Source: Hirsutella rhossiliensis
Taxonomy: Eukaryota; Ascomycota; Sordariomycetes; Hypocreales; Ophiocordycipitaceae
Length of the DNA stretch: 64,000 nucleotides
Assembly (NCBI RefSeq): GCF_020360975.1
Contig: NW_025408669.1
Location: 3,410,001-3,474,000 of the forward strand
Reading direction: 5' to 3'
In this document: one piece after another, positions 8,069 to 19,274 of the stretch
How the letters are laid out: every line of letters starts with the position of its first letter
How positions within the stretch are numbered: the stretch's first letter is position 1
Made by a program: the position numbers and the translations under genes
Notes under the pieces: generated by a model
Told to the model about the DNA's origin: nothing
What the model saw: only the letters and a program-made list of their open reading frames with translations
Databases searched by the model: none

Positions 8069-10053
8069 TCAAAAGTCCCATCGCGTGTACTCTCGCGGTG
8101 GCGGCAGCTCCGGCATACGCCCACCCGCAAAAGTCTCTGTGTGGGCAAAAGCCTCCCACTGAGCCTTGCATTTGTCATCGTACTGCTGCGGCGGCAGCTC
8201 CGTGTCCTTGCAATATGCGGGCGGCCCGTCAGGAAACCAGATGCGCGTCCACGTGCCGTCAAAGGCCCGGTTTCCCGGCCTGCCGTCCTTGTACGCCACC
8301 GGCTTGCCCTTGAACGTGGCCAACCGGCCGTCCATGCCTTTGGTGGCATAGCTTTCCAACGGCGGATGTTGTCTTGTGCTGCCTGGCGGGTAAGGATTCG
8401 CGGCGGCGGCAGCCGCGGATGCCTGTCCCGTCTGAGGAGCACCAAAGGCATTGGGTCGCGAGACGCCAGCTTGTTGTTGCGCCATCGGGTCGGCCGCGTT
8501 CTGGGCGGGTTTCTGCGCGAATGGATTGGCGGGCTGTCCAAACGTGCCGTTTGTCGAAGGCCGCGCGTTCTGAGCAAATGGGTTATTAGCCTCTTGTGCC
8601 GGTTGTTGCTGGGCTGACGCAAAGGGGTTCGGCGCTTGTGCAGGCGGCTGGCCAAAGGGGCTGGCGGTCTGCATAGATGAACTAAAAGCCCCAGCCGCAT
8701 TATTGCTCTGATTTATGGCGGCGGAAGCAAAGGCACTCGGCGCCGCGTTAGCTTGGTTCGAGCTCGGGGCCCCAAAGGGGTTCATGGCGGGGGCCGAGCT
8801 GTTGCCGTTGGTGCCCATCGTAGCAAAGGGACTGGAGTTTGCACCACCTGCATTGGCATTGGTCGCAAAGGAATTCGGTGTCTGCCCGAGTTGGCTTGGC
8901 TGGCCAAAAGCATTGCCCTGAGCACTCGGCTGTCCGAATGCACTGCCCGGCGCACTCGACTGTGCTGGCTGCGCAGGCTGTCCAAACGCAGGGGCGCTGA
9001 ATGGATTGGGCTTGGCTCCGAGAGCAGATGGCTGTCCAAAACCAGATGCAGGTTGCGCGACCTGGCCAAAGGCCGAGGCTCCCCCCGAGGCCGCTTGCCC
9101 AAACGGCGACGATGACGGCTGCGCCGGCTGCCCAAAGGCCGGATTTCCAAAGGAATTCGGTCGCTGGCCCAAGGCGGATGGCTGGCCAAAGGCGCTCGTG
9201 GATGGCGCGCCTCCGCCAAAAGCCGACGGCGTGGTACCGCCCCCCGAGGCAAACGGATTGGGCTGGGCCGGAGCGTTGGCCGCGGGCTTGGGCCGCCTGC
9301 CTACGAGGAACTCCCCAAAGGGCGCGCCCTGTGTCCCCTCGCGGCAAACGTCGTGCCTGTTGGGGTGTCTGTTCTCCCCCTCGGCCACGAACTGGGCCGC
9401 CTCCTGGGCGTTGCGCAGGGCATTTTCCATTTGCTGCTGAGCGTTTTGATAGAGCTCCTGGGCTTGGCTGAGCTGTACGGAGGGAGAAGAAGAGAAGAAG
9501 AAGAAAGTTAGCATGCGCTCTTTGATGGACTCGGTAGACAGGGCAGTCTCGTATTGGGAGACGTACCGCTTGCTGCTCATTGCCCGAGGCCTTGCCCGCC
9601 ATGTAGTGGAGCCGGAGCTCCTCGAAGCTCTGCTCGCGGGGGAAGCCTCCAAACAGCTGGTCCGGGGCATCTCTGCCGGGCGCGTAGGCGGAGAGGATCC
9701 ATTGCGGCTTCTCGATGGTCAGGTCCTTGGTGATGACATCGGCCGAGATATTGTACTTTGCTGGGCCAACGTTAGTCTTGACGCGGGCGAAGCCTCGTCC
9801 CTTGGCGCGGATCTCACTGAGTAGCGGGTTGTTTTGAGTGCCGCCGCCGCCTGTGGCCGGTGGTGCTCCTGCTGCCAAAGGGCCGAAACGGTTTGACTGC
9901 GGCTGGCTGCGCGCGGGGTGTTCGAATCGACAGCTATCTGAGGGGCGTTGAGGTCAGTCGACGAGATAAGCGTCGGCGTAAAGCAATCAGGTGGAAAGGC
10001 GACGCACTGCCAAATTTGCAAGTGCCTTGCTGGTAGAATTTGCACACCGTCAT
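8069..10053 (-). CDS. AMO1: CCCH zinc-finger FG-repeat nucleoporin, AMO1/Nup42 type
   Basis: Three exons on the minus strand (10053-10008, 9937-9567, 9472-8069) encode 606 residues. The first splice joins the CCCH finger: CKFYQQGTC before the intron and SCRFEHP after it, giving C-X8-C-X5-C-X3-H at the very N-terminus. A folded region with DLTIEKPQWILSAYAPG and a coiled-coil-like LSQAQELYQNAQQQ segment follows. Then comes a long low-complexity domain with many SAFGQP/FG-type repeats rich in Ala, Gln and Asn. The last 100 residues form a conserved C-terminal box ending PPPREYTRWDF. Nup42/AMO1-family proteins sit at the cytoplasmic face of the nuclear pore and assist mRNA export. Introns are 70 and 94 nt. 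The AMO1 name is by architecture and could be refined by orthology. Confidence 0.85.
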
Positions 10054-11110
10054 GGCGGGCAGCCGGGCGACGCGAGGGGTGGTGCGCGTCTGGATCGGGC
10101 GGGACTCGGTCACGTCATGACGAGACGGACTAGAGGGAAAAGGATTGGCGAGGCGCGGCTGCTGGTCGCGGCGGCAAAAGGGCGGCGGGCGCGGGCGGTC
10201 GATGGAGCGCTGCGGGGAGAGGACGGAGCGAAGTTGGGATGCGAAAAAGAACATGGTCCCTCCGTTCAGCCTTGTCAGCCTCGCGCGCCTTGCATGAGCT
10301 TGGAGGAAGCAGATGGACCCCTTGCAGAGGGGAGACAGCGCTACGCCCGCTTGGCCTATATATGAAGTTCCATTGCACCAGCAGGCCCGAGGCCTTTTCA
10401 TCACCCGGGCGAGACTAGATAGGGGGCATTATTACCATTGCAATCAAACGGCTTCTGGATGCAACTTGGCGCGTTCGTTTTAGGGGACGCGCCGCGCACC
10501 AATGGCGCTGTGGTGGAGCTGCAGGGGCTGGTGCCATTACTGAGGGGCCGAGGTGCCTGGAAGCCTGTACAGTACAGTGCAGTACAGTACAGTGCAGTAC
10601 CTACTTGAATCTCTGCACCATCGATCCCGGCGAGAGCAAAGCCACGGCTTCAGAGCGCAATTGTAGTACTAAACTTGCTCGGATTGGAGCAATAGCCGCG
10701 GCGATATGCTTGTCCATTGCCGTCGCTTCGATAAGGCTCCTCATCTATACGTAGCTCTAATTAATCTACCCACCATCGTCGTCATCAACAAGCTTCCATC
10801 GTAACCCGATGCGGACCACGACCGGGTGTGGGTGCCAGGACCAGATATTCCCTCGTTTCATCTCGCTTATCACGTACCAAATTGAGCATTTCTCTCTCAT
10901 TTCTTTCAAGATTCTCCCTATTGCTCCAAAGACATCCCGAAAACGCAGCCAAGACAAATCCCCGTGCCAACTCCGAGGGCATCTCACCATCGAGGCATTA
11001 CGGATACAACATGTTGCAGACCAACAATGCCCGCATAAGCGACAGGTCGACTGAAAACGGCAGAACCCACCCTTGCACCGCATTGAGTCGTCATCATCAA
11101 CGTCCCGCCC
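10054..11110. other. Intergenic region with a short GTACAGT repeat
   Basis: About 1.06 kb between the start of the AMO1-like gene and the 3' end of the P450 gene. It contains the nucleoporin promoter and leader. A short tandem array of the unit AGTACAGTACAGTGC lies at about 10568-10600. No supported gene was found on either strand. Confidence 0.6.
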
Positions 11111-13043
11111 TCAAGCCGTGTCAGCCCTGCGGAACTCGATAACCGGCCCCCCCCTCTTGGCGCTCGTAAACGTGTCAATCAGCTGAAACTCGCTCTCGCG
11201 ATGCCGCCCCCAGCCCAGGTCAGCCCGTCCCTCGCCCGGGTCCTCGACGCCAACCGCCCTCCGCATGTCGTATAGGTACAGCGTCCGGGCCAGCGTCATC
11301 ATCATCTCCACGTAGGCCAGGCCCTTGCCGATGCAGCCACGGGGCCCGATGCTGAAGGGGCAGAAGGCGCTCTGCGCCGCCGCCACGTCGTCGTCGCTCG
11401 TCGTCTTGCCCGTCAGCGGGTTGACCTCGCCGCTCATCCACCGCTCGGGCGCGTAGCCAAACGCCATGGGGAAGTAGTCCTCGTTGTGGTGCACCGTGTA
11501 GTGCGGCGTGCCCACGACGGTGCCCGCCGGCACCTTTTGCCCGTCGATTGTCATGCCGCCCGTCAGCACCTCGCGGGGCAGGATGCCGCCCACCGAGGGC
11601 GACAGCCGCATGGCCTCGTCGATGCAGGCGCGCAGATAGGTGCACGACCCGAGGGCCGGCCCGTGCATAATGTCGTCGGCGTTGCTGAACTTGGCGCGCA
11701 CCTCGCCCGTCGCCCGCTCCAGCGCGTGCGCGTTGCGGACCAGGTAGAAGAGCGTCGCGGCCATGGCTGTCGATGTCGTGTCGGAGCCCGCGATGATGCT
11801 AATTTGCACGGTGAGTACTCGTACATGTATGGGGATGGCTTCAACGGCAACCTACAGCAGGTTGGACTCGCCCCAGAGCTCGGGAGTGCCGAAGCCCAGA
11901 CCCGTCTCCGGGTCGCGCGCCTTGAGCAGGTAGTAGAAGAAGTCGCGACGGTCCGTCTCCTCGCCCAGCTTGGTGCGCTCCGTCAGCTGGGCCTTGCTGT
12001 AGGCCATGTATCGGGCGCGGCCGGCAGCCAGCTTGGGGAAGAGGAACTTGTCAACCTTGAGCTTGTCGACGATGGGCATGGTTCCGCACTGCAGATTTCG
12101 TCAGCTAAGTCGTTCTTCACTCACTATCCAAGCCTTTCCCTGGCCCGAGAGACGAGATGCAAGCCTGCAGGGGGAGGCTCTCTGTCAGGACTGGTGGGTG
12201 ACGGCTTTAACTCACTATGAGATGCCTCGTCGCGGCAGCCTCCACCAGCTCGAGCGCAAAGCGGTTATCCGGCCTCTCGAGCATGTGGAAGGCCTTGCCA
12301 AAGCTCAAGTCGCCGAGGATGTCCATGGCCAGGTAGTTGCACCAGTCGCTCATGTTGCGCGGCGCGGTCCAGCCCTTTGCGTCGGCGCGGGCCCCGAGGC
12401 CAATCTGCTCGCAAAAGGTGCGCACGTTGCCGAGGATGTAGCGCTGCATCTCCTTCATGGCGCTGTCGGAAAAGGCCTGCGACAGCACGCGGCGCTTGCG
12501 GGCGTGCTCCTCCTTGTCGCGCGTGTTGTGCGTGTTGGCGGCCGGGTGGACAAAGGCGTTGTAGAACTCGGCCTTGCGCACGTTGGAGCGGAAGCCGTAG
12601 ATGTCCTTGAGGGACTGGCTCGAGTTGAAGGAGACCGAGTTGGGGCCGAAGCGGACAGCCTTGCCTGGACCGTCTTCACTCAGCAAAGCGCCTCACCCTC
12701 GTACATGGACATGCACGGCCTGGATGAGAAGAAGCCACTCACCATATCGCTGGTGCATGCGCCAAAACTCGAGGTGGCGGTCGCCCTTGTAGGCGTGGTA
12801 GAGCTGGTAGGCATCCGTGATCTTGGCGATCAAGGGGCCCGGGTATTTGGCCAGCGGATGGAAGAAGATGCGGTAGACGACGAGCCCGACGACCTGCCAG
12901 CCAGAGAGCAATCCATGGTGGTCAGCGCATATAATGCTATACACACAACACGACGAAACACGACGACGTCAACTTACGTAGAACACGCCGCCCCCGAAGA
13001 GCAGCCCCAGGTAAGCCCCGAGATGGCCCGTGTCAAGATTCAT
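11111..13043 (-). CDS. Cytochrome P450 monooxygenase
   Basis: Five exons on the minus strand (13043-12978, 12893-12743, 12664-12216, 12088-11856, 11798-11111) give 528 residues; all four introns have GT...AG ends and frames join cleanly. An N-terminal hydrophobic anchor is followed by the proline hinge HPLAKYPGP. The I-helix AGSDTTS is at 303-309, the K-helix ExxR (EAMR) near 360, and the heme loop [12 protein letters not shown] has its ligand at Cys455. Length and motifs are those of a microsomal class II fungal P450, so it should be an ER-membrane oxygenase using a CPR partner. The substrate is unknown. No terpene synthase, PKS or NRPS gene is adjacent, so a cluster role is not supported. 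A transposon lies about 160 bp upstream of the ATG. Confidence 0.9.
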
Positions 13044-13058
13044 GGTAAACGCTGTTGC

Positions 13059-13059
<1 letters not shown>

Positions 13060-13097
<38 letters not shown>
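13060..13097. repeat. (GTT)n microsatellite in the P450 5' leader
   Basis: About twelve uninterrupted GTT units, read as AAC on the gene strand, lie 17-54 bases upstream of the P450 start codon and probably fall within the transcribed leader. Confidence 0.9.
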
Positions 13098-13202
13098 GCG
13101 CGAGCGACTGGAAGATGGGATCAGGGCCTCGATTCAGCCAACAGGAAGGGAGCAACAATGACGGACGAGGAGGGGAGGGGGACACGGAAACTTCTTTACG
13201 TA

Positions 13203-13269
13203 CTAGTTAAAAGGCCACCCCGTCACGCTAAACGGCCACCCAAAAGTGGGTCAACTGTGGCTTGGTCGC
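13203..13269 (+). repeat. Left terminal inverted repeat
   Basis: 67 bp, matching the reverse complement of 14319-14385 at 66 of 67 positions by hand alignment. Confidence 0.9.
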
Positions 13270-14318
13270 CGCGCAGCGCCGATGCCGCAAAGGTGTGTGC
13301 GCGCATTCGCTGCCGGCATCGAGGTGCGCGCCAGAGGGCATGTTGAAGCCGCAATTGAAGCCGCAAAGTGAAGCTGGCCGTGATGCAAATTCAAGTACGT
13401 AGGGCCATGTTCTTGGGGTCGTAGAAAACACACTTCCGTCAATTCAAATGCAGCGTTAACGCCGGTAGCTATAGTAGACCCTCTGCACACAATTCCTGCT
13501 GTACAGACTCCTCCTCATCCACCTGCCGGTCCATCTCGTTAAAATCGGCTAAAGGGTCGTCTTCATCCTCTATATCCTCACCTCCTTGACGAATTGAGGG
13601 TATCGGCATTGGCTGCGTGGCACAGCGAATCGTGCCCTGCGTCTCGCCCGGGCCAGTAAGCTCATCGTCAGAGTCAGGCGTGCGGCGTACGGCACGCTGA
13701 TACGCTCGTGGCATCGCTGTGCCAGGCTCGTACGAATCGCCATTGGCTTGAAGGTATTCCAACCCCGTTTGGTCACATCAGCAGCGCTGCCGGCGGTGTT
13801 GACGGTAGCAGCAGCAGCTTTCCTCCAGCCTTGCCCCAGCCTTGCGCTTCTTACCCGTAGCCTTCGTCTTCGTACTTTGGAGAGCCGCCGGCGCTGTGGA
13901 CGGCGGCGGCCTTGTGGCCTCGCTGCGTTCGTCGGATTCCGCGATATCGTGTGCTGACGGCTCTCCGCGTGGCCGTTACGACCTCCTGCTGCCTCGAGGT
14001 TCAATGAGCCCTTGGGCCGGCCTTTCCCGTGCATAGGAGTGGATCGTGAGGAGCATCGTTAGGCTTGTGCTCTGCCATGCCAGAGCTCGTCAACGTCATT
14101 CATTTCGAAGGAACGGCGGCGGCGGCATTGGGCCGCTTGAAAATATCGTGACGGCAAGGAAGGCCAACCAAGACTTGACTTGAAGCCGCAGTGATGAAGA
14201 AGATCACAGCGGCCGGGCGGCGGCTTTTCTTGGTCGCTTGAAGCGGCATTCCTTGCCACAGCGCGGTATTCGCCCCCTATCTTCTGGAGCCCAAACTTTG
14301 CGGTATCGGACCTTGCGC

Positions 14319-14385
14319 GCGACCAAGCCACAATTGACCCACTTTTGGGTGGCCGTTTAGCGTGACGGGGTGGCCTTTTAACTAG
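14319..14385 (-). repeat. Right terminal inverted repeat
   Basis: Inverted partner of 13203-13269; the single difference is a C/T transition. Confidence 0.9.
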
Positions 14386-14387
14386 TA

Positions 14388-15363
14388 CCCTTCTTTAAGC
14401 TAACCAGCCCTCACTCCATCGTTCCCTCTCGCGCTCTACATACGTACATCTGACACGGGCTGACGCAAAGCCCCCCTCCTCCACGAACCATCCGCTTACC
14501 GTGCTAGACTAGGAACCAAGCCAGGCTGGATGGTAAATGACGAGCAGCCGATTGGGCGCCCGTCGGCTTCCCACGGCAGTAGTGCTTATCGATTGGCTTG
14601 TTTCGGCCGCCTGCCGGCTAGGCTCGGGGGCCAACGATTAATTAGCGGAACCCCCGGATGGTTTTTTCTTGGGGGGGGAGACGGCTTGGACGGCTTGGCG
14701 GGCCCCGGAAGTTTGGTTGAAGCTGCCGTCGAGTGCCAGAGAAAGTAACAGCGCTTCCCGGCTCGCCGGCATCTCTCGGACGTTCGCCGACTTCTATTCC
14801 TGGCTCCCGGCTGCTTTGGCTCTGCCGAACAGCCCGCCTCCTCGGCCCGTTGAGGCGTGTTCTCGCCCTGCTCCCTCTTCATGCTCTGAGGCTCCGTCAA
14901 AGGAGTCAAGCATAACATACACGAAAGTAAAAGAATTAAACAAGGCCCACAATGCCCCGTCCCAAGCCAGGCCCGTTACAAATGCATACCTGAGCACCGC
15001 CCCAAAGTCCGTGTCATCCATCTAAAGCCGCCCGTTGGAACAAATTCCGCCTCCCGTTCCGCTGAGGGGACCACCAGGACAAAGGCCAACGACATATATG
15101 GGCCGTACTTATACGTCCGTCCACTGTCGGCTCTTTGTCTTATTAGTCCACGTTTCGCACCTCCTCCCGCGGTGGGCGCCCGACAACGATGCCGCCGAGA
15201 GCCTCATGCATAGACTGGCGGGGCATGACAGCTGCCGAATGATGCACGGCCTTCGCAACATTAAAGCAACTTTGTTCAAACTTGTCAAAATCACCCGTCT
15301 GTACACTTTTTGCTCCAGCCATCCCCACCTTCAAGATCCTGCCCCGGCTTCCTCCAACATCCG
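14388..15363. other. Intergenic region, transposon to CWH43 3' end
   Basis: About 975 bases. It holds the CWH43 3' flank and otherwise only short, low-complexity open frames. A minus-strand frame from an ATG at 15021 could be joined to a second one by a putative intron, but it has no recognisable domain. Confidence 0.5.
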
Positions 15364-18300
15364 TCAGTTGTAGTACCGCGGCTCATCAAACACATGGTAT
15401 CGGTGGCCCCTCACGCCCTCGCCCCTAAACAGGCTCGGGAACCTCCATCCCTCGGGCACCTCAGACTCCTGCACGCGGCGGTCGCGCTGCTCCGACGGCC
15501 GCGCCTCCAGCTGTGCCGCCTCTGACGAAGACTGCGGGATGACAAACTTGCCAACCTGCAGCTCCGTGTCGGTAATGGTGCTGCGGCTGACGCGCGCGTA
15601 GCCCACGCGCCTGAGGCCCTTGTACAGGATGTACTCGCACCAGCGGTCCCAGTCCGACGCGTCAATGTCGTGCATGCCCGACTTGTCGCTGACGTACGTG
15701 TTGTAGTTGCCCTCGAGGGGCTTCGTCACCAAGTAACTGAGGAGGAATGCCGGGCGAGGTGTCGAACCCATGAGTTTGGCCAGATACTCTGACTGCAGGC
15801 GCCGGTCCTCGGGATCCTCCTCTTGGCCCGAGTGGAAGACGAAGACGTCGACCAGTTCACCGTAAACGTCGAGCGTTGCATGAATAGCCGGCGCCAGCTC
15901 GCCCACCGGGCTGGGCAGGAGGTGGTGCTTGGACTCGACAATGGGGAATTTGGACAGCAGGGCGGCACCCCAGGTGTGCTTGTTGGGTCCGGGCCCGTAG
16001 TCGACGTACATGCCGAGATCCTCTGCGAGGAACTGCGTCGTGTCTCGGTTGCCCATGATGATGCGCTGCAAGTCCGACTCCAAGAGGCCGACGACATCCA
16101 GCTCCATCTCCTTGATCAGGTCGCGCATGCGGTGCTCGGAAGACCACATGTCATTATCCAGAGAAAAGTGAATGGTCCAGATACCGGCAGTCAAAACACG
16201 GTCTTGCGGGTGGTACGGCTTGTAGTCGTTGGTAGGGAACCGCATGAAAGCCGCGCACAAAAAGAGAATGTTGACGACGAGCGCAGACACGCCGTAGTAC
16301 TTCTTGTGCTGCGACTGGGAAGACCGCCGAGGCTGCTGGCGCTTCGGCTGCGAGGCATTAAAGTTGAAGACGCCTGCACCAATGAACCCCATCATCGCCA
16401 CCATGATCCAGTCGGTATGTTCGCGCACAAGAGGGCCGCCGGGGACAAAGGCGTAGGCGACGACCCAGACATGGAACAGAACCAAGAAGACGTAGATGAA
16501 AAAGCCCAGCCCAAACGTCACGGCCGGGCTTTTCTTGGACGCTGTGGAAATCAGGGGTACCGAGACGGCCATCAGATAGGCAGCGAGGACTACGCCTCCA
16601 AAGTACCCCAGCCAATGGCTGAATAAAGTCAACACAATGGCGCCAAGTTTGCCCACGGCATATTGCCGCCAGCTACCCGCCAGCGCAGGCCTCGAGATGC
16701 CAACAAAGAGGCCGGCCGACATGGCAGCGACAGTGATCCAGCCATGGGTGGAAAAGTAGGGGCCGCGGATGGGGAACCCTTCCCACACCCATAATATCAT
16801 GGTGCTTGTATCAGAGAGGAGGGAGTGAAGACCAAAGAACAGGCCGCCAACTCCGCAGGCTGCAAGGGCCGCGGAGCCGCCCTGCTTCCCTCCTGGCGGG
16901 GAGCCGCTCGTCAGGGGCGCCTTGCGCGTGAATCGCAGCGCAGCCAAGAGACCAAGGACAAGGCCAGTGGCGTTCCAGCCGCCATTGGCAGCATGCATGA
17001 CGGGCCACACGGGGTTATTTGTCTGCCAGGCGAACTTGGCCGTCGAGGATAGGATTAGGCCCACCATCAGCCCGAGTAACTTGGACTCGAACCGGACTTC
17101 GTGGGCAGACTCGGCATGGAGCGACGCAACCCAGCCCAAAGTCGACATGGCAACGCCGAAGCCGACGATGAAGAGGCGGTAGACCGGGTTTACAACCAGA
17201 TATGCCGCGACGCCGGCAAGTGAGAGCAAGTGGATGATGCGAAGGTTGCCCAGAATGACGGGTCGGAGTGGGCCGGCCAGAAGAGCCGGAGAGACGGAAA
17301 CCATGACGAAAGCTTCATAGCCGGAAATTCCCATGTGCCAGAGGGGGAAGTCTGGAGGAGGCAATGAGAAGTTGTTTGACGATGAGGACGGGCAAACGAC
17401 TTACACCAAACAAGAAGACCCAAGCTGGTCAGCATAGTCCAGAAGATGAACTAGACAGCGGTTAGAAACTGCAAGGGCTGCAAGATACAGGCACGGCGAC
17501 GAGCGCTGATGGCCGCATCAAAGGATGAAGCCTCCAACTTACGCCGTGGTAGACACAGGCTGCGGTATCCAGTGCCTCAGACCAGGTAAAACGGAGGGCA
17601 AAGACGCCGCCGGTTGCTTTGTGCTTCCTGGCCGCCATGTCAGCAGATCGCCTCTCCCAGGACGCAGGGCATACTCACTCCTTTTCCAAGACGGCAGACG
17701 GCACGGACGAAAAGTTGTCACTGCGAAGAAACGTTTAGAGACGAAGACTCGGGAAACAAGTATATTGGACGTGACTGTACAAGTAGCCAGGACTATCTTG
17801 GAAGCCATTGCACGTACCCCTTGCTTGATCCCTTGACATCTCTTACCACGACTTCAAAAGTGTCAAAGTCGAGAGCGGTGACGGCATCGAATGCCACATC
17901 AAAGAGGATCAAGGCCCACTCAAAGAAGGCATAGATGGTGTAAGCTGTGCGCGTCAGCATCAGAACAAGGACGGCGCAGGGCGGCAGAGATTACCTCCGG
18001 CAACACGATGGACCTTGTGCCGAATGAAGAAGTAGACCAGAGGGACGAGGGTGCCGAAGAAGGCGCCGGCAAGATACTTGCGGTACTTGATGGCCTGCGG
18101 GTTGGCAGGGCTCAAGGCGATGCAGCCGGTTGTCCAGGGCAGGGTGGCGACAATGTAGGAAATCATCAAGATGTCATGCCAGTCGTGGTCGTCGGTCGAG
18201 GTGATGTAGGTCCAGCCACCGCAAGTGAGAGTGCGCAGGAAGCCCATGCTGGCAACGAAGCCGGGGAGCTTGGAACCGGGCTTCCGCGTCAGGAGATACC

Positions 18301-18699
18301 ACAAGCCGACGAGAGCGAAGCGAGGGCCTGCACTCGTCAGCTTCCAACCAGCGAGGCAGCACGCATCGACACGAGAGCCGCACCGGAGGTTATAGCAATG
18401 AAGATCATAAAGAAGGATCGCTCGGGGTATCGATCGCCAATCGTCGCTGAGACGGAGGGGAACCATTCGTCGGGGTATCCGTAGAACTCATTCTGGACAA
18501 TCTTGCGGTAGTGTAGCCCGACACCGACGACAAAGGCGCTCAGAAAAGCAGCTTGATGAGCTTGATTAGCACCAACAGGATTAGGGTCGAAGCAAGGAGA
18601 GGACTCACCATAGGCCACGACGGTATGCGCCCAGCTGACCCAGTGGCCGCCGAAGCTGAGGACGACGCCGCCGTCCTTGTCCTTGTATTTGCCCGCCAT
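15364..18699 (-). CDS. CWH43: CWH43-type GPI-anchor lipid remodelling protein
   Basis: Eight exons on the minus strand (18699-18609, 18551-18384, 18327-17995, 17944-17818, 17720-17679, 17627-17543, 17450-17405, 17351-15364) give 959 residues; every junction restores conserved text. The N-terminal 230 residues are a Frag1/DRAM/PGAP2-like multi-span region with [10 protein letters not shown] and [16 protein letters not shown] second multi-span block follows ([12 protein letters not shown], then about ten hydrophobic segments). The last 270 residues are an endonuclease/exonuclease/phosphatase-like domain ending [13 protein letters not shown]. In yeast Cwh43 introduces ceramide into GPI anchors in the secretory pathway. 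Intron 1 (18608-18552) is 57 nt and stop-free. An in-frame ATG four codons upstream (18711) is an alternative start. It is divergent from UTP6. Confidence 0.93.
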
Positions 18700-19274
18700 T
18701 GGGACAGACAAAGGAGAGTCGGGTAAAAGAGCGTAGTCACGACACCATCCGGCACATCCGGAAGAGCAGCTTGGACACGGCGACGACGAGGGTCAAGGGA
18801 AGAGGCAAGCGGCAAGGGATGGATTTTGCAGAGGGTTGGAGCTGCCGAGCCCCCTTGATTTACAGTGTAGGAAGTACGCGGCGGGACTCCGTCTCTGCTG
18901 CAACCAGGTTTCGGGTACTTTTGAGCGGGGCGCTGCTTCAGGGCACCATGTCCTCGGTAGAGGCGTCCAGAACACGTGGCTGACCAATCTGGCCGTTCCC
19001 ATCGTGCGTACCGGGGCGACCATTTAAATAGTACCCAGATACCTAAAGATACTTGCAAGCTAGCTAACGTAGAGTAGCGGTACGGAGCACCGCCAGCAGC
19101 AATGCCCTGCGAGGCTAAGCTAGAGCACTACTCTGTGTTACACCGTTGACGGACCGCCCCTTAAAAAAATAAAAATAAAAAAGATGCCGACAGCCTCGTG
19201 AAAACCTCCATCCGCAAACCAATCAATCCACTCTCAACGTCCACCAGCAGGCAACTGGGAACCCGCCACCTACA
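18700..19274. promoter_or_regulatory. Divergent promoter region, CWH43 / UTP6
   Basis: 575 bases between two divergent start codons. An A-rich tract lies at about 19160-19185, shortly before UTP6. No factor site can be assigned. Confidence 0.5.

Larger units (their letters stand above)
13201..14387. mobile_element. TIR DNA transposon, decayed or non-autonomous, TA-flanked
   Basis: A 1.19-kb element has 67-bp terminal inverted repeats, at 13203-13269 and 14319-14385, that differ at a single position. It starts CTAGTTAAAAGGCC, ends with the reverse complement, and has TA on both sides, as expected for a Tc1/mariner-type TA duplication. Because the outer bases read TACTAG/CTAGTA, the exact boundary is ambiguous by two bases. 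The interior has short minus-strand open frames (about 14034-13570 and 13762-13469), one with a GRPKGS AT-hook-like motif and one with an acidic tail. No DDE catalytic core is visible, so it is probably non-autonomous or a deletion derivative. It lies directly upstream of the P450 gene. Confidence 0.85.

Noticed and set aside
12006..13346. A 446-codon plus-strand frame across the P450 gene
   Set aside because: It runs antisense to well-supported P450 exons and through their introns and the GTT repeat; no family features.
14586..15021. A two-exon minus-strand gene starting MDDTDFGAVL
   Set aside because: A possible intron joins two frames, but the second is basic low-complexity sequence and no homology or domain is recognisable.
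11111..18699. A secondary-metabolite gene cluster around the P450
   Set aside because: Neighbours are a nucleoporin, a transposon and CWH43; no synthase, transferase or pathway regulator is present.
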